Source: Pseudomonadota bacterium (GTDB taxonomy: Bacteria > Bdellovibrionota > UBA1018). Taken from it: a stretch of DNA of 64,000 nucleotides. Positions 9,072 to 17,633 of this stretch are shown here, one piece after another. The stretch's first letter is position 1. Each line of letters opens with the position of its first letter. A program made the position numbers and the translations under genes. The DNA is taken from the NCBI GenBank assembly GCA_027485695.1, contig JAIXQO010000002.1:749212-813211 (forward strand). Reading direction: 5' to 3'. A model generated the notes under the pieces. The model made no database searches and was not told the origin of the DNA. It saw nothing but the letters and a program-made list of their open reading frames with translations.

Positions 9072-11198
9072 ATGAACGACATCCTTTCCCGCTTAAACCC
9101 ACCGCAACAACGCGCAGTCCGCCATAAAAATGGCCCTCTTCTGATCCTCGCAGGCGCAGGAAGCGGAAAAACCACGACTATGGCGTCAAGAATCAGTTAC
9201 TTGATTGCCCAACATCATATCGCGGGAAGCAACATCCTCGGGCTCTCATTTACACGCAAAGCGGCAGAAGAACTCAAAGAACGGGTCGCCAAACAAGTTC
9301 GGAAAGTCAGCGGCGCCAAAGCTCTCAAAGGTCTGACGGTCACGACGTTCCACTCGCTCGCCGTTCGTATGCTCCGTCAATTCGCGCCCGCGATCGGATA
9401 CTCCACCGAATTCACGATCCTCGATGAGTCGGATCAACGAGAAATCATCACGTCGATTCTGAAGCACATCAAAATCGACGACCGGCGATTCGACATCGAC
9501 GTCATTCGTGCAGAAATCAGCTTGGCTAAAAACCGCTTCTTGAATCCCGATCAAGCCCGGGATTATTTCCTCGAGAAAAAGAAAATCCCCGAGGACTATG
9601 CCATCGCGACCGCTTCGGTATACGAGCACTATCAAGCGCGACTGAAAACACTGAACGCATTCGATTTCGATGACCTCCTTTATCGAGCGGTTGAGTTACT
9701 AGAAACCTCCGAAGAAGCGTCCAATCATTTCAATGCGCGTTTCCGTTACATCTTGGTCGACGAATACCAAGACACGAATCCTGCGCAGTTCAGGCTATTA
9801 GAAAATCTGACCAAGAGTTCCCACAACATCTGCGTCGTGGGCGACGACGATCAATCGATCTACGCTTGGCGAGGAGCCGAAGCGAGTCACATCCTCGAAT
9901 TCCAGAATCATTTCCCGGGCGCCGAGATCATCACGCTCGATCAGAACTACCGCTCGACGAAAGCGATCCTCGACGCCGCCAACGAAGTCATCGCCAAAAA
10001 TACCAAACGATACCCGAAAAAACTCTGGTCCGATCAAGGCGAAGGCGAGCCGATCAAAGAAGTCATCGTCGAAGAAGATCGCGCCGAAGCCGAGATGGTG
10101 GCCGAAGAAATCCTCCATCTCAAAAGCGATACGAATCTCAATTTTCGTTTCTGGGACTTCGCGATACTGTTTCGCTCCAATGCGCAGTCACGTCTGTTCG
10201 AAGAAGCGCTTCGCATGCGCAAGATGCCGTACAAGATCGTCGGCGGCATGTCGTTCCTCGAGCGAAAAGAAATCCGTGATTCGCTCGCCTATTTGAAATT
10301 ACTTCACAATCCGCATGACGATGCCTCGTTTCGCCGCGTGGTTAACTACCCGGCTCGGGGCTTGGGCAAAACCTCGCTCGACTACCTGAATACCGAGGCA
10401 CTCAACAGCGGCGAGTCTCTCATGCAGGTCTCGAAACGCGTTCAATCGATCGCAGCCATCCAACCCAAAGCACGCGAAACCCTCGAGCGATTCGCAAATT
10501 GGTTCGAGTCCGAACGTGAAAAATTCTCGCAGATACCATTCGATCTGGCTGTCTATTGCGATTACATCAAAAAATTCTACGCCGAGATCGGACTGAAGCA
10601 AGCGATCTTGGATGACAACGAGAATCCCGTTCAAGCCGAGAAGAAATGGGAGAACGTCGAGGAACTGGTCAACGCGTTCGGACAGCTCGAACTAGAAGAA
10701 GAGACCGAGAAAACCTCGCTCTCCGCCCTCACCGAATTCTTGAGCTTGATGATGCTCGACCCGGACCAAAAAGACGACGACAAGGATCAGATCAAAGACG
10801 AGATCACCCTCCTCTCTCTCCATGGATCCAAAGGTCTCGAATATCCCGTCGTATTCATGGTCGGAATGGAAGAAGGACTGCTCCCCCACCGCCGTACAAT
10901 CGAAGAAGGCGCAGAATTCGACGAGGAACGCCGTTTGGCTTACGTCGGAATTACGCGAGCGAAACGTAAACTCTACCTCACTCGTTGTGCGAATCGCATG
11001 CGCTACGGAAAAAAAGTGCCGAGATTGCCCTCTCGTTTTACCGAAGATATCCCCCTTACCCTCAAGATCATCCAAAACGAATCCGAGGAACTGCTCCCAC
11101 TTGCTGATGAAAAAGCGCGCGAAGAGCATGAGACCAAGGTCAAAGATTTTCTCTCCCAAATCCGGGCTCAGATCAGCAAGCCGGCCAGTAAACTCTAA
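9072..11198 (+). CDS. pcrA: UvrD/PcrA-type superfamily 1 DNA helicase
   Basis: LNPPQQRAVRHKNGPLLILAGAGSGKTTTMASRI; VDEYQDTNPAQF; GDDDQSIYAWRGAE; LLSLHGSKGLEYPVVFMVGMEEGLLPH. Confidence 0.95.
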   Translation: MNDILSRLNPPQQRAVRHKNGPLLILAGAGSGKTTTMASRISYLIAQHHIAGSNILGLSFTRKAAEELKERVAKQVRKVSGAKALKGLTVTTFHSLAVRMLRQFAPAIGYSTEFTILDESDQREIITSILKHIKIDDRRFDIDVIRAEISLAKNRFLNPDQARDYFLEKKKIPEDYAIATASVYEHYQARLKTLNAFDFDDLLYRAVELLETSEEASNHFNARFRYILVDEYQDTNPAQFRLLENLTKSSHNICVVGDDDQSIYAWRGAEASHILEFQNHFPGAEIITLDQNYRSTKAILDAANEVIAKNTKRYPKKLWSDQGEGEPIKEVIVEEDRAEAEMVAEEILHLKSDTNLNFRFWDFAILFRSNAQSRLFEEALRMRKMPYKIVGGMSFLERKEIRDSLAYLKLLHNPHDDASFRRVVNYPARGLGKTSLDYLNTEALNSGESLMQVSKRVQSIAAIQPKARETLERFANWFESEREKFSQIPFDLAVYCDYIKKFYAEIGLKQAILDDNENPVQAEKKWENVEELVNAFGQLELEEETEKTSLSALTEFLSLMMLDPDQKDDDKDQIKDEITLLSLHGSKGLEYPVVFMVGMEEGLLPHRRTIEEGAEFDEERRLAYVGITRAKRKLYLTRCANRMRYGKKVPRLPSRFTEDIPLTLKIIQNESEELLPLADEKAREEHETKVKDFLSQIRAQISKPASKL

Positions 11199-11210
11199 CG
11201 GAGAGAATGC

Positions 11211-11954
11211 TTGGGGAAACCATTCAAGAAACGAGCGCCACTCGAACGCATCCTCTCCAAGCGCGGGATAGCCTCGCGAGAAATCGCTAAATCTTGGATC
11301 TTAGCCGGACGCATCCGCCTCGGATCCGTGGTTCTAACAGATCCTCTCAAGGAGTTTCCGATCGATCTCAAAGGTCTACTCTTGGATGACAAACCACTGG
11401 AATCCGCCCAGTTCCGGTTCATTGTCTATCACAAGAGAAAAGGCGAACTCGTCACCCGGTCCGACGAAAAAGGCCGCGAAACCGTTTTCGACTCCTTGCC
11501 CGAGGAGTTTCGTACGCTCCACGGCGTCGGGCGCCTCGATCAAAACACCACGGGGCTGCTTTTTCTGACGAACTCGACTGCATGGTCTTCCTGGTTAACT
11601 GCCCCTAAAAACGCGATTCCTCGTACTTACCTCGCGACCGTAGAAGGCGAATGGACGGACGAAAAAACCGATCTCGCTCGCGCCGGAATCACCGACGACG
11701 GAGAACTTCTCCGCGCGACCGGACTCGTCCCGGTTAAAACCAGCGGTCGCGAGAGTTTGCTCAAGGTGGAACTCCAGACCGGAAAAAATCGAGAGGTGCG
11801 CCGATTACTCGAACATCTCGGGCATCCAGTACGCAAGCTCAAGCGAATCGCGTATGGATCATTTGAGCTGGGAGAACTACCGCTCGGTCACTGGCGGGAA
11901 GTATCCCTTCAAGAACTTCGGGAGTTTTTCCCGCAGTCCGTGCACGTCACGTAG
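11211..11954 (+). CDS. RsuA/RluB-family pseudouridine synthase
   Basis: S4-like N-terminus (ERILSKRGIASREIAKSWILAGRI) and GVGRLDQNTTGLLFLTN catalytic motif. Confidence 0.92.
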   Translation: MGKPFKKRAPLERILSKRGIASREIAKSWILAGRIRLGSVVLTDPLKEFPIDLKGLLLDDKPLESAQFRFIVYHKRKGELVTRSDEKGRETVFDSLPEEFRTLHGVGRLDQNTTGLLFLTNSTAWSSWLTAPKNAIPRTYLATVEGEWTDEKTDLARAGITDDGELLRATGLVPVKTSGRESLLKVELQTGKNREVRRLLEHLGHPVRKLKRIAYGSFELGELPLGHWREVSLQELREFFPQSVHVT

Positions 11955-11967
11955 ATGCAAGTCATGA

Positions 11968-12408
11968 TCAGTGGTAGCGAACCGTGCAATCCATCAGGTA
12001 GTCTTGTCCAGCCTTTGCTTTCAGACGCGATAGCCCACGCTCGGAACTCGACAAATCTAACTCCAGGCCACGAACGTTTCTCAAATCAGACATAGGCTCA
12101 AGCTTGCCGAGCCAGGTATCGTTACCGTCTACCGACGTTCCGGAAAACTCGACGTCTTTTAGGACCTCCATTTTCAAGTAGCCATAGCCGACATATGTTC
12201 GAAGCTCGCTGAATTGAACCGAGACCACGGGGTCGGCAGTCTCTGTATTCGTTACTCTGATCGTCCCGATCGCGTCTGCGATCCATGAAAAATAATGCCC
12301 GGCGCTGCTATCCCAACTCTTCACACAGAGCAAGTCACCGGACCAGCCTTCGGCATGTGCAGAGGATCCAAGAAAAACAGTAATAACAGCAAGCAGCAAA
12401 TGTTTCAT
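11968..12408 (-). CDS. Secreted hypothetical protein
   Basis: MKHLLLAVITVFLGSSAHAEGW signal peptide. Confidence 0.65.
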   Translation of the reverse strand: MKHLLLAVITVFLGSSAHAEGWSGDLLCVKSWDSSAGHYFSWIADAIGTIRVTNTETADPVVSVQFSELRTYVGYGYLKMEVLKDVEFSGTSVDGNDTWLGKLEPMSDLRNVRGLELDLSSSERGLSRLKAKAGQDYLMDCTVRYH

Positions 12409-12593
12409 GAGACTGGCCTTTCTAAATAATATCTATAAAACATAACCTAACACCACTGGCGAATTGCGCGAGAGTTCAGTTCGCAAATCGTATAAGTCTG
12501 CAGAGTAGAACCTCTCTAAATGAAACATTGAATCGCGGTTTTTCAGGAAAATTCCAAACCCAGGAATGATCAGCTTCCGCTAGGTTATTGCGA

Positions 12594-13055
12594 ATGAAAT
12601 TCATCGCCTTCGTCGCTGGGATCTTCTGTGCTCATTTTGCGTTTGGCGCCCAATCGCCTCGATGCATCTCTTACTACCGAGAAATCGAGCTCCATTCGGT
12701 GAAAGAAAATCCTGGCCGATTTTATGTGATTCATAAGGCTTCAGACGGTTGGGGAAAGCCGACCGAAAAAACATACTTCGTGAAATCCATTTCAAAAACG
12801 GCTTGGTTCGCGAAAAATCGATACCGAACGAAAGAATGGGATCCTGCTCGTGATTCGCGAGTATCCAATAGTCTGATCGTCGATCTAGCAACCAATGACG
12901 ATCACAAAACGTATCAGATTCTCGTGCGCCCACTCCAATCCAGGGCACTCCATGGCAAGGATGAAGCATGGATGAGCGGTCATGATATTGTAGACGCCGT
13001 ATTTTTTCAGTGCGACGCCGATTTCTTTTCCGAGCTCAATCGATATGCGCTCTAA
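12594..13055 (+). CDS. Secreted hypothetical protein
   Basis: MKFIAFVAGIFCAHFAFGAQ signal peptide; ATG at 12594 preferred over TTG at 12588. Confidence 0.65.
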   Translation: MKFIAFVAGIFCAHFAFGAQSPRCISYYREIELHSVKENPGRFYVIHKASDGWGKPTEKTYFVKSISKTAWFAKNRYRTKEWDPARDSRVSNSLIVDLATNDDHKTYQILVRPLQSRALHGKDEAWMSGHDIVDAVFFQCDADFFSELNRYAL

Positions 13056-13241
13056 TCAATGGCAATCCGGGCGTTTGCTACGAGTCTGAAACAGTTCTCG
13101 CAATCGAAATGCCCATTTTACCTGACCGCGCTTGAGCAACCACTCTGAACCGATCTTGGCAACCGCCAGATGAAGTCTAGAATGCTTGAGAAGATGAAGT
13201 CCCGCTCCGACGACGATCAGATAAACGACGATTTCTTGCAT
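13056..13241 (-). CDS. Small membrane protein next to feoB (FeoB-associated-like)
   Basis: 61 aa MQEIVVYLIVVGAGLHLLKHSRLHL..., directly downstream of feoB; position and length resemble FeoB-associated small membrane proteins. Confidence 0.45.
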   Translation of the reverse strand: MQEIVVYLIVVGAGLHLLKHSRLHLAVAKIGSEWLLKRGQVKWAFRLRELFQTRSKRPDCH

Positions 13242-13245
13242 AGAA

Positions 13246-15108
13246 TCATCCTCCGCCTAGCGCGATAGTCACTCGGTAAACGACGAACGAAAGCAAATAA
13301 GCGAGCGCCGTCATGTAGACCAGCATGAACAGTGCCCATTTCCAGGAGTTCGTCTCACGTCGAACCACCGCCAAAGTCGATAGACACTGCGGAGCCAAGA
13401 TGTACCAAGCGAGCAGACTGAGGCCGGTCGCAAGACTCCAGTTCTTGGCCAGGGTATCGCCCAGAGATTGAGCGGTCGCTTCTTCGTCTTTGCCCTCGAC
13501 CGCGTAGACGGTCGCAAGGGCACTAACCATCACTTCGCGGGCCGCAAATCCTGGGATAAATGCGATCCCCACCCGCCAATCGAAACCAATTGGTTGAATG
13601 AGTGGTTCGATCGCGTGCCCAATTTTTCCAGCGTAGCTGTAGTCAATCGCAGGTTGAGTCGCGTTCACGGGCGCTTTTGGATAGCTCGACAGAAACCACA
13701 AGATCACGGTGATCGACAAAATCACTGTGCCCGCACGCTTAATGAATAGGCCCGCGCGTTCACGCAAGCCCAGGAGCACGCTTTTCCAGCTCGGGATCTT
13801 ATAGGTCGGGAGTTCGAGAAGCAGGATCGGTTTTTCGCCTTTGAACAAGGTGCGCTTGAATACATAGGCGACCGCTAGCGCGGTAACGACTGCAAATACA
13901 TACAGGCTGAGGAGGACCAAACCTTGAAGCCCCAAACCTAGGAAAACCGATTTGTTCGGAATAAACGCCGCGATTAAGAGCGAGTAGACCGGCAGACGTG
14001 CCGAGCAGGTCATGAGAGGAGCAACCAAGATCGTCGTCAAACGATCCCGACGGTTCTCAATGGTCCGCGTCGCCATCACTCCGGGAATCGCGCATGCAAA
14101 AGACGAGAGCAGCGGGATGAACGCGCGCCCGTGGAGACCGACCGATCCCATCACCCGGTCCATCAGAAACGCCGCTCGAGCCATGTAACCGGAATCCTCG
14201 AGCAGAAGTACGAATAGGAAAAGAAGAATGATCTGAGGCAAGAAAACAACGACACCCCCAACACCAGCGATGATGCCGTCGACGACGAGACTCTTGAGTA
14301 CGCCGTCTCCGAGGAACAAGCCTACTTGAGTTCCGAGCCAGGCGACTCCTCCTTCGATCCACTCAGTCGGAGTCGCCGACCAGGTAAACACCGCTTGGAA
14401 AACGAGCGCGAGAACGACCAGGAGAACAAGCGAACCCCAAAAGGGATGCAAAACGATGTGGTCGATTTTTTCCGAGATGACCGATCTGGCGACTTGTTTT
14501 TGAATCGACGCTTTGAGGATCGTATCCACGCGCTTGAATCGCGCATGAACGTCTTTGGCCTCCTCGGAAAAATCGTGAGGGATGAATGTCGATCGGTCGA
14601 CTTGGGAAAGCATTTCCAGTGATCGTTCGATCAAATCTTCGCGACCCTGACCGTCTACGGCCACCGTCGGAATCACTTTCATGCCGAGTTCGCGCTCCAG
14701 AGCCTTGAGATCTAATTTGAGTCCACGTTTTTCGGCGAGATCCATCATGTTCAGCGCAAGAACGATGGGTTTCTTGAGCTGCGTGAGCTCGATGACGAAA
14801 CCGAGACTCCGCTCCAGGTTCGTGGCATCCGCGACAGCGACGATCGCTTGCGGAGCTTCTTCGCCCGCAAGCTTGCCGAAGAGCACGTCGTGAGTGACCT
14901 CCTCATCCGGCGTTCGCGGCGAGAGACTATAAGTACCCGGAAGGTCGAGCACACGAATGGACCCGCGGTTGTCGAGATTCGCCACGCCTTCCTTGCGTTC
15001 AACGGTGACACCGGGATAGTTTCCGACTTTTTGGCGGCCGCCGGTCATTGCGTTGAAAAGTGCTGTTTTTCCGCAGTTCGGATTACCAGCCAGTGCGACT
15101 AAACTCAT
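13246..15108 (-). CDS. feoB: Ferrous iron transport protein B
   Basis: MSLVALAGNPNCGKTALFNAMTGGRQKVGNYPGVTVERKEG; start at 15108 overlaps the feoA stop (ATGA). Confidence 0.97.
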   Translation of the reverse strand: MSLVALAGNPNCGKTALFNAMTGGRQKVGNYPGVTVERKEGVANLDNRGSIRVLDLPGTYSLSPRTPDEEVTHDVLFGKLAGEEAPQAIVAVADATNLERSLGFVIELTQLKKPIVLALNMMDLAEKRGLKLDLKALERELGMKVIPTVAVDGQGREDLIERSLEMLSQVDRSTFIPHDFSEEAKDVHARFKRVDTILKASIQKQVARSVISEKIDHIVLHPFWGSLVLLVVLALVFQAVFTWSATPTEWIEGGVAWLGTQVGLFLGDGVLKSLVVDGIIAGVGGVVVFLPQIILLFLFVLLLEDSGYMARAAFLMDRVMGSVGLHGRAFIPLLSSFACAIPGVMATRTIENRRDRLTTILVAPLMTCSARLPVYSLLIAAFIPNKSVFLGLGLQGLVLLSLYVFAVVTALAVAYVFKRTLFKGEKPILLLELPTYKIPSWKSVLLGLRERAGLFIKRAGTVILSITVILWFLSSYPKAPVNATQPAIDYSYAGKIGHAIEPLIQPIGFDWRVGIAFIPGFAAREVMVSALATVYAVEGKDEEATAQSLGDTLAKNWSLATGLSLLAWYILAPQCLSTLAVVRRETNSWKWALFMLVYMTALAYLLSFVVYRVTIALGGG

Positions 15109-15329
15109 GACTCCACCTCGATCCAATTTGCTTCGTTCCTACGAAGCGCTACGAGTGATCCACGCACACGTACGGCAATCGGGTCGCTACCCCAAGGGGC
15201 TTCGAACAGAACTTCGACCAGTGAACCTTCGACGAATCCCATCTCGAGCAATCGAGTTTGCAACGCTTCAGGACCGCTCGTCCGAATGATTTTCGCGGCA
15301 GAACCGCATTTCATCTCACCTAGCTTCAT
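15105..15329 (-). CDS. feoA: Ferrous iron transport protein A
   Basis: 74 aa SH3-like FeoA; 4-bp overlaps with both neighbours. Confidence 0.88.
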   Translation of the reverse strand: MKLGEMKCGSAAKIIRTSGPEALQTRLLEMGFVEGSLVEVLFEAPWGSDPIAVRVRGSLVALRRNEANWIEVES

Positions 15330-15682
15330 GACATCAAATCCTCGACATGATCGATTCCTTCTCTCAAGAGCGAATCGATGTGTTGATCATCCAAACGATA
15401 ATACGATGTGCGTCCGTCCTTGCGGACCTGCACCAATCTCAAATTTCGAAGCGTCCGCAGATGATGACTGACTGCGGGTTGGCTCATTTCAAGAAGCTCA
15501 GCGATATCACTCACGCAGAGCTCACCTTTGGAAAGTGCCCAGACGATTTGCACTCGCGACGAGTCGCCCAATGCCTGAAAGGTTTCAGCAAGAAGCAGGA
15601 ACGTTTTCTTGGATCTGAGCCCTGACGCTCGATCGTCGGCCCGGACAGAATTGAGGGATGGGAAAGAAACCAACTTCGACAT
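15326..15682 (-). CDS. ArsR/SmtB-family transcriptional regulator
   Basis: FQALGDSSRVQIVWALSKGELCVSDIAELLEMSQPAVSHHLRTLRNLRLVQVRKDGRTSYYRLDDQHIDSLLREGIDHVED; alpha5-type D-x-H...H-x-x-E metal motif. Confidence 0.92.
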   Translation of the reverse strand: MSKLVSFPSLNSVRADDRASGLRSKKTFLLLAETFQALGDSSRVQIVWALSKGELCVSDIAELLEMSQPAVSHHLRTLRNLRLVQVRKDGRTSYYRLDDQHIDSLLREGIDHVEDLMS

Positions 15683-15700
15683 ATAAGTATATGCTTATAT
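15681..15700. promoter_or_regulatory. Palindromic operator candidate overlapping the arsR-type start codon
   Basis: ATATAAG-TATATG-CTTATAT, 7-bp perfect arms. Confidence 0.6.
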
Positions 15701-15824
15701 ATGGATATGAATACCAGTCAAAGGGATTTTGGGCTGAAATGGCGGTCATTTAAGTTACTTGAATGAGACGGACCGCATGAGCCCCGATTTTTAGAGGATG
15801 AGTGGTAGCCAGGTCAATTAAAAT

Positions 15825-15843
15825 GATAATGAATCGCATTTTC
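15825..15843. promoter_or_regulatory. Fur-box-like site upstream of arsR-feoAB
   Basis: GATAATGAATCGCATTTTC matches the 19-bp consensus GATAATGATAATCATTATC at 14/19 positions. Confidence 0.5.
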
Positions 15844-15905
15844 ATTGAGTACCCTGCCTCATCCACCAGGCGCCTAGGCAGGACTACAGTTCAGAATGCC
15901 TCTCA

Positions 15906-16346
15906 TCACCTCTGATTGACCGCCAAACAGAGCGGTCGAATCAAACGGGCCATCAATTGATGTTCTACATTTCGAAGTTCAGGACCTTTGTTCTGGGGGT
16001 CCTCCAGTGCACGCAAGGTTTTTAGCGCATCTTCACAATCTCGGGCTTTTTTAAGCTTCCGGATATCCACCCACTCGAATGCCTCCAGTAGTGCCAAATC
16101 ACCATTCGCACATTCAGCCTCGCCCGCTTCGATCCCCGCTTTCAGGTATAGAGACTCCTGATCTCGGAGTAACGTCCTGAGTTTCAACAAACGATTTCGA
16201 TATAAAGCGCGAGATTCCATCGAGCCTTTGGCTTCGGCTTCCTTGATTTGCGCGGCAACTTCGGATGAATAACTCCCCAATCCCTCCACTGGATCGGCAT
16301 TCACGAACCTGAGGAATAAAAACGACCAAAAAACGCCTAAAAGCAT
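15906..16346 (-). CDS. Small secreted hypothetical protein
   Basis: MLLGVFWSFLFLRFVNADP signal-like; overlaps the end of the upstream SLT-like gene by 10 bp. Confidence 0.6.
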   Translation of the reverse strand: MLLGVFWSFLFLRFVNADPVEGLGSYSSEVAAQIKEAEAKGSMESRALYRNRLLKLRTLLRDQESLYLKAGIEAGEAECANGDLALLEAFEWVDIRKLKKARDCEDALKTLRALEDPQNKGPELRNVEHQLMARLIRPLCLAVNQR

Positions 16347-17557
16347 CGTGAACCTACGCTTTTCTCAGTTTGGGCGAGCATCTCACGTACTCCATTATTT
16401 CTATTGGGATCAGAGAGATAGGTCGCCACCTCTGAACGCCGCTCTGCTGTCGTTTCCGATGAACCGTAGTGCTGTCGGATGTACTGAGAAAAAACCGTGA
16501 GCATTTGTGAGGTCGAAAGACTCCTCGGACGGACGGACTGCAATTTTCCGTTGATTTCGGCTTTGAACGAATTCAAAAGAAAAAACGTCTTAAAAAGCCT
16601 CATCATTCCGGCAATCCCACCGTTGTAAGCATACTGCGAAAGGGCAAAGACGATTTCATTCTGACTCTTCTCCGACGCGTGCACAGTTCCGCTAGTGAAT
16701 CGCGGAACTACATCTTCGAATATTTTTCTGCCCACCAAATAGTTTTTTGCCCCGATAATATAAGCCGCCGTTGGCATGACCGGTTCGGACAAGAGTTCAC
16801 AGCTCTGACTCGAGTCCACCGGTGAATATCGCGCCAAAGTCGCAAGATTTGAGCATTGAGGATCAATCCTCAGACGATTGGATAAACCTCTCACCGCATT
16901 CCTTGCGATATTCATGTGGGCTTCGCTCATGTAAGGGTCGTTGAATTCGCCTTCTTTGAAATCGAGATCTCGAATAAAATCTACTGCGCCCGAAGTCAGC
17001 TGGGTAGCGCTCACCGCTCCGGTATGCGACACCATATTCATGTGCAATCCCGATTCGTGATTCCACAGTCCAAACAGTTCTCGAGCCTCAAGGCCCCCGC
17101 AATGAGCGACGGTTTTCAGTAAGATCGTCGAAACTCGCACGTAGTTTTCCGACAAACATGGCCTCGGAGCGAGTTTGAAATTTTTCCCGGAGCGAATGGT
17201 ATCCGTCGCACTTTTGCAGTGAACGAACCGGTGGATGGGATAACTGACTTGCGCGGCTTCGACACAACGGAGTTCTTTTGCAGTTGGAACCATTGGACGA
17301 GGCGTTACGCCGATGTTGTCTATGAATACGGGCGTCACCAATCTTGGTTCATTCCTGAAACAACGGTTCAAAAATGATGAGAAATCATTGGTTTGAGTAG
17401 GACGCCCCGAAAAACCAACGAGCTCACCGCCCAGCGTCCGCATCGTTCGGGCGAGCCCTGCCTCTAAATAGTTGTTCCGACTGTCACAGACCTCGTATCC
17501 GAATGAGTTCGTGCTCAGGAACAGTATGATCCAGAATAAATGAACGCTCGGTTTCAC
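16337..17557 (-). CDS. Secreted lysozyme-like/SLT transglycosylase-like protein
   Basis: Signal peptide; LFGLWNHESGLHMNMVSHTGAVSATQLTSGAV resembles the SLT catalytic ES plus GAxGxxQ motif; ALSQYAYNGG. Confidence 0.6.
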   Translation of the reverse strand: MKPSVHLFWIILFLSTNSFGYEVCDSRNNYLEAGLARTMRTLGGELVGFSGRPTQTNDFSSFLNRCFRNEPRLVTPVFIDNIGVTPRPMVPTAKELRCVEAAQVSYPIHRFVHCKSATDTIRSGKNFKLAPRPCLSENYVRVSTILLKTVAHCGGLEARELFGLWNHESGLHMNMVSHTGAVSATQLTSGAVDFIRDLDFKEGEFNDPYMSEAHMNIARNAVRGLSNRLRIDPQCSNLATLARYSPVDSSQSCELLSEPVMPTAAYIIGAKNYLVGRKIFEDVVPRFTSGTVHASEKSQNEIVFALSQYAYNGGIAGMMRLFKTFFLLNSFKAEINGKLQSVRPRSLSTSQMLTVFSQYIRQHYGSSETTAERRSEVATYLSDPNRNNGVREMLAQTEKSVGSRCF

Positions 17558-17633
17558 CCTTCTAGACTACCAACCGGACGCACCACTTCGGATCGGAAAA
17601 TCTTGCCTAGTCGCTTAACAAGCGAAGGAGGTA

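Noticed and set aside
15852-15882. cctgcct...aggcagg as a terminator
   Set aside because: Inverted repeat is real but loop is long and no U-tract follows on either strand; not called.
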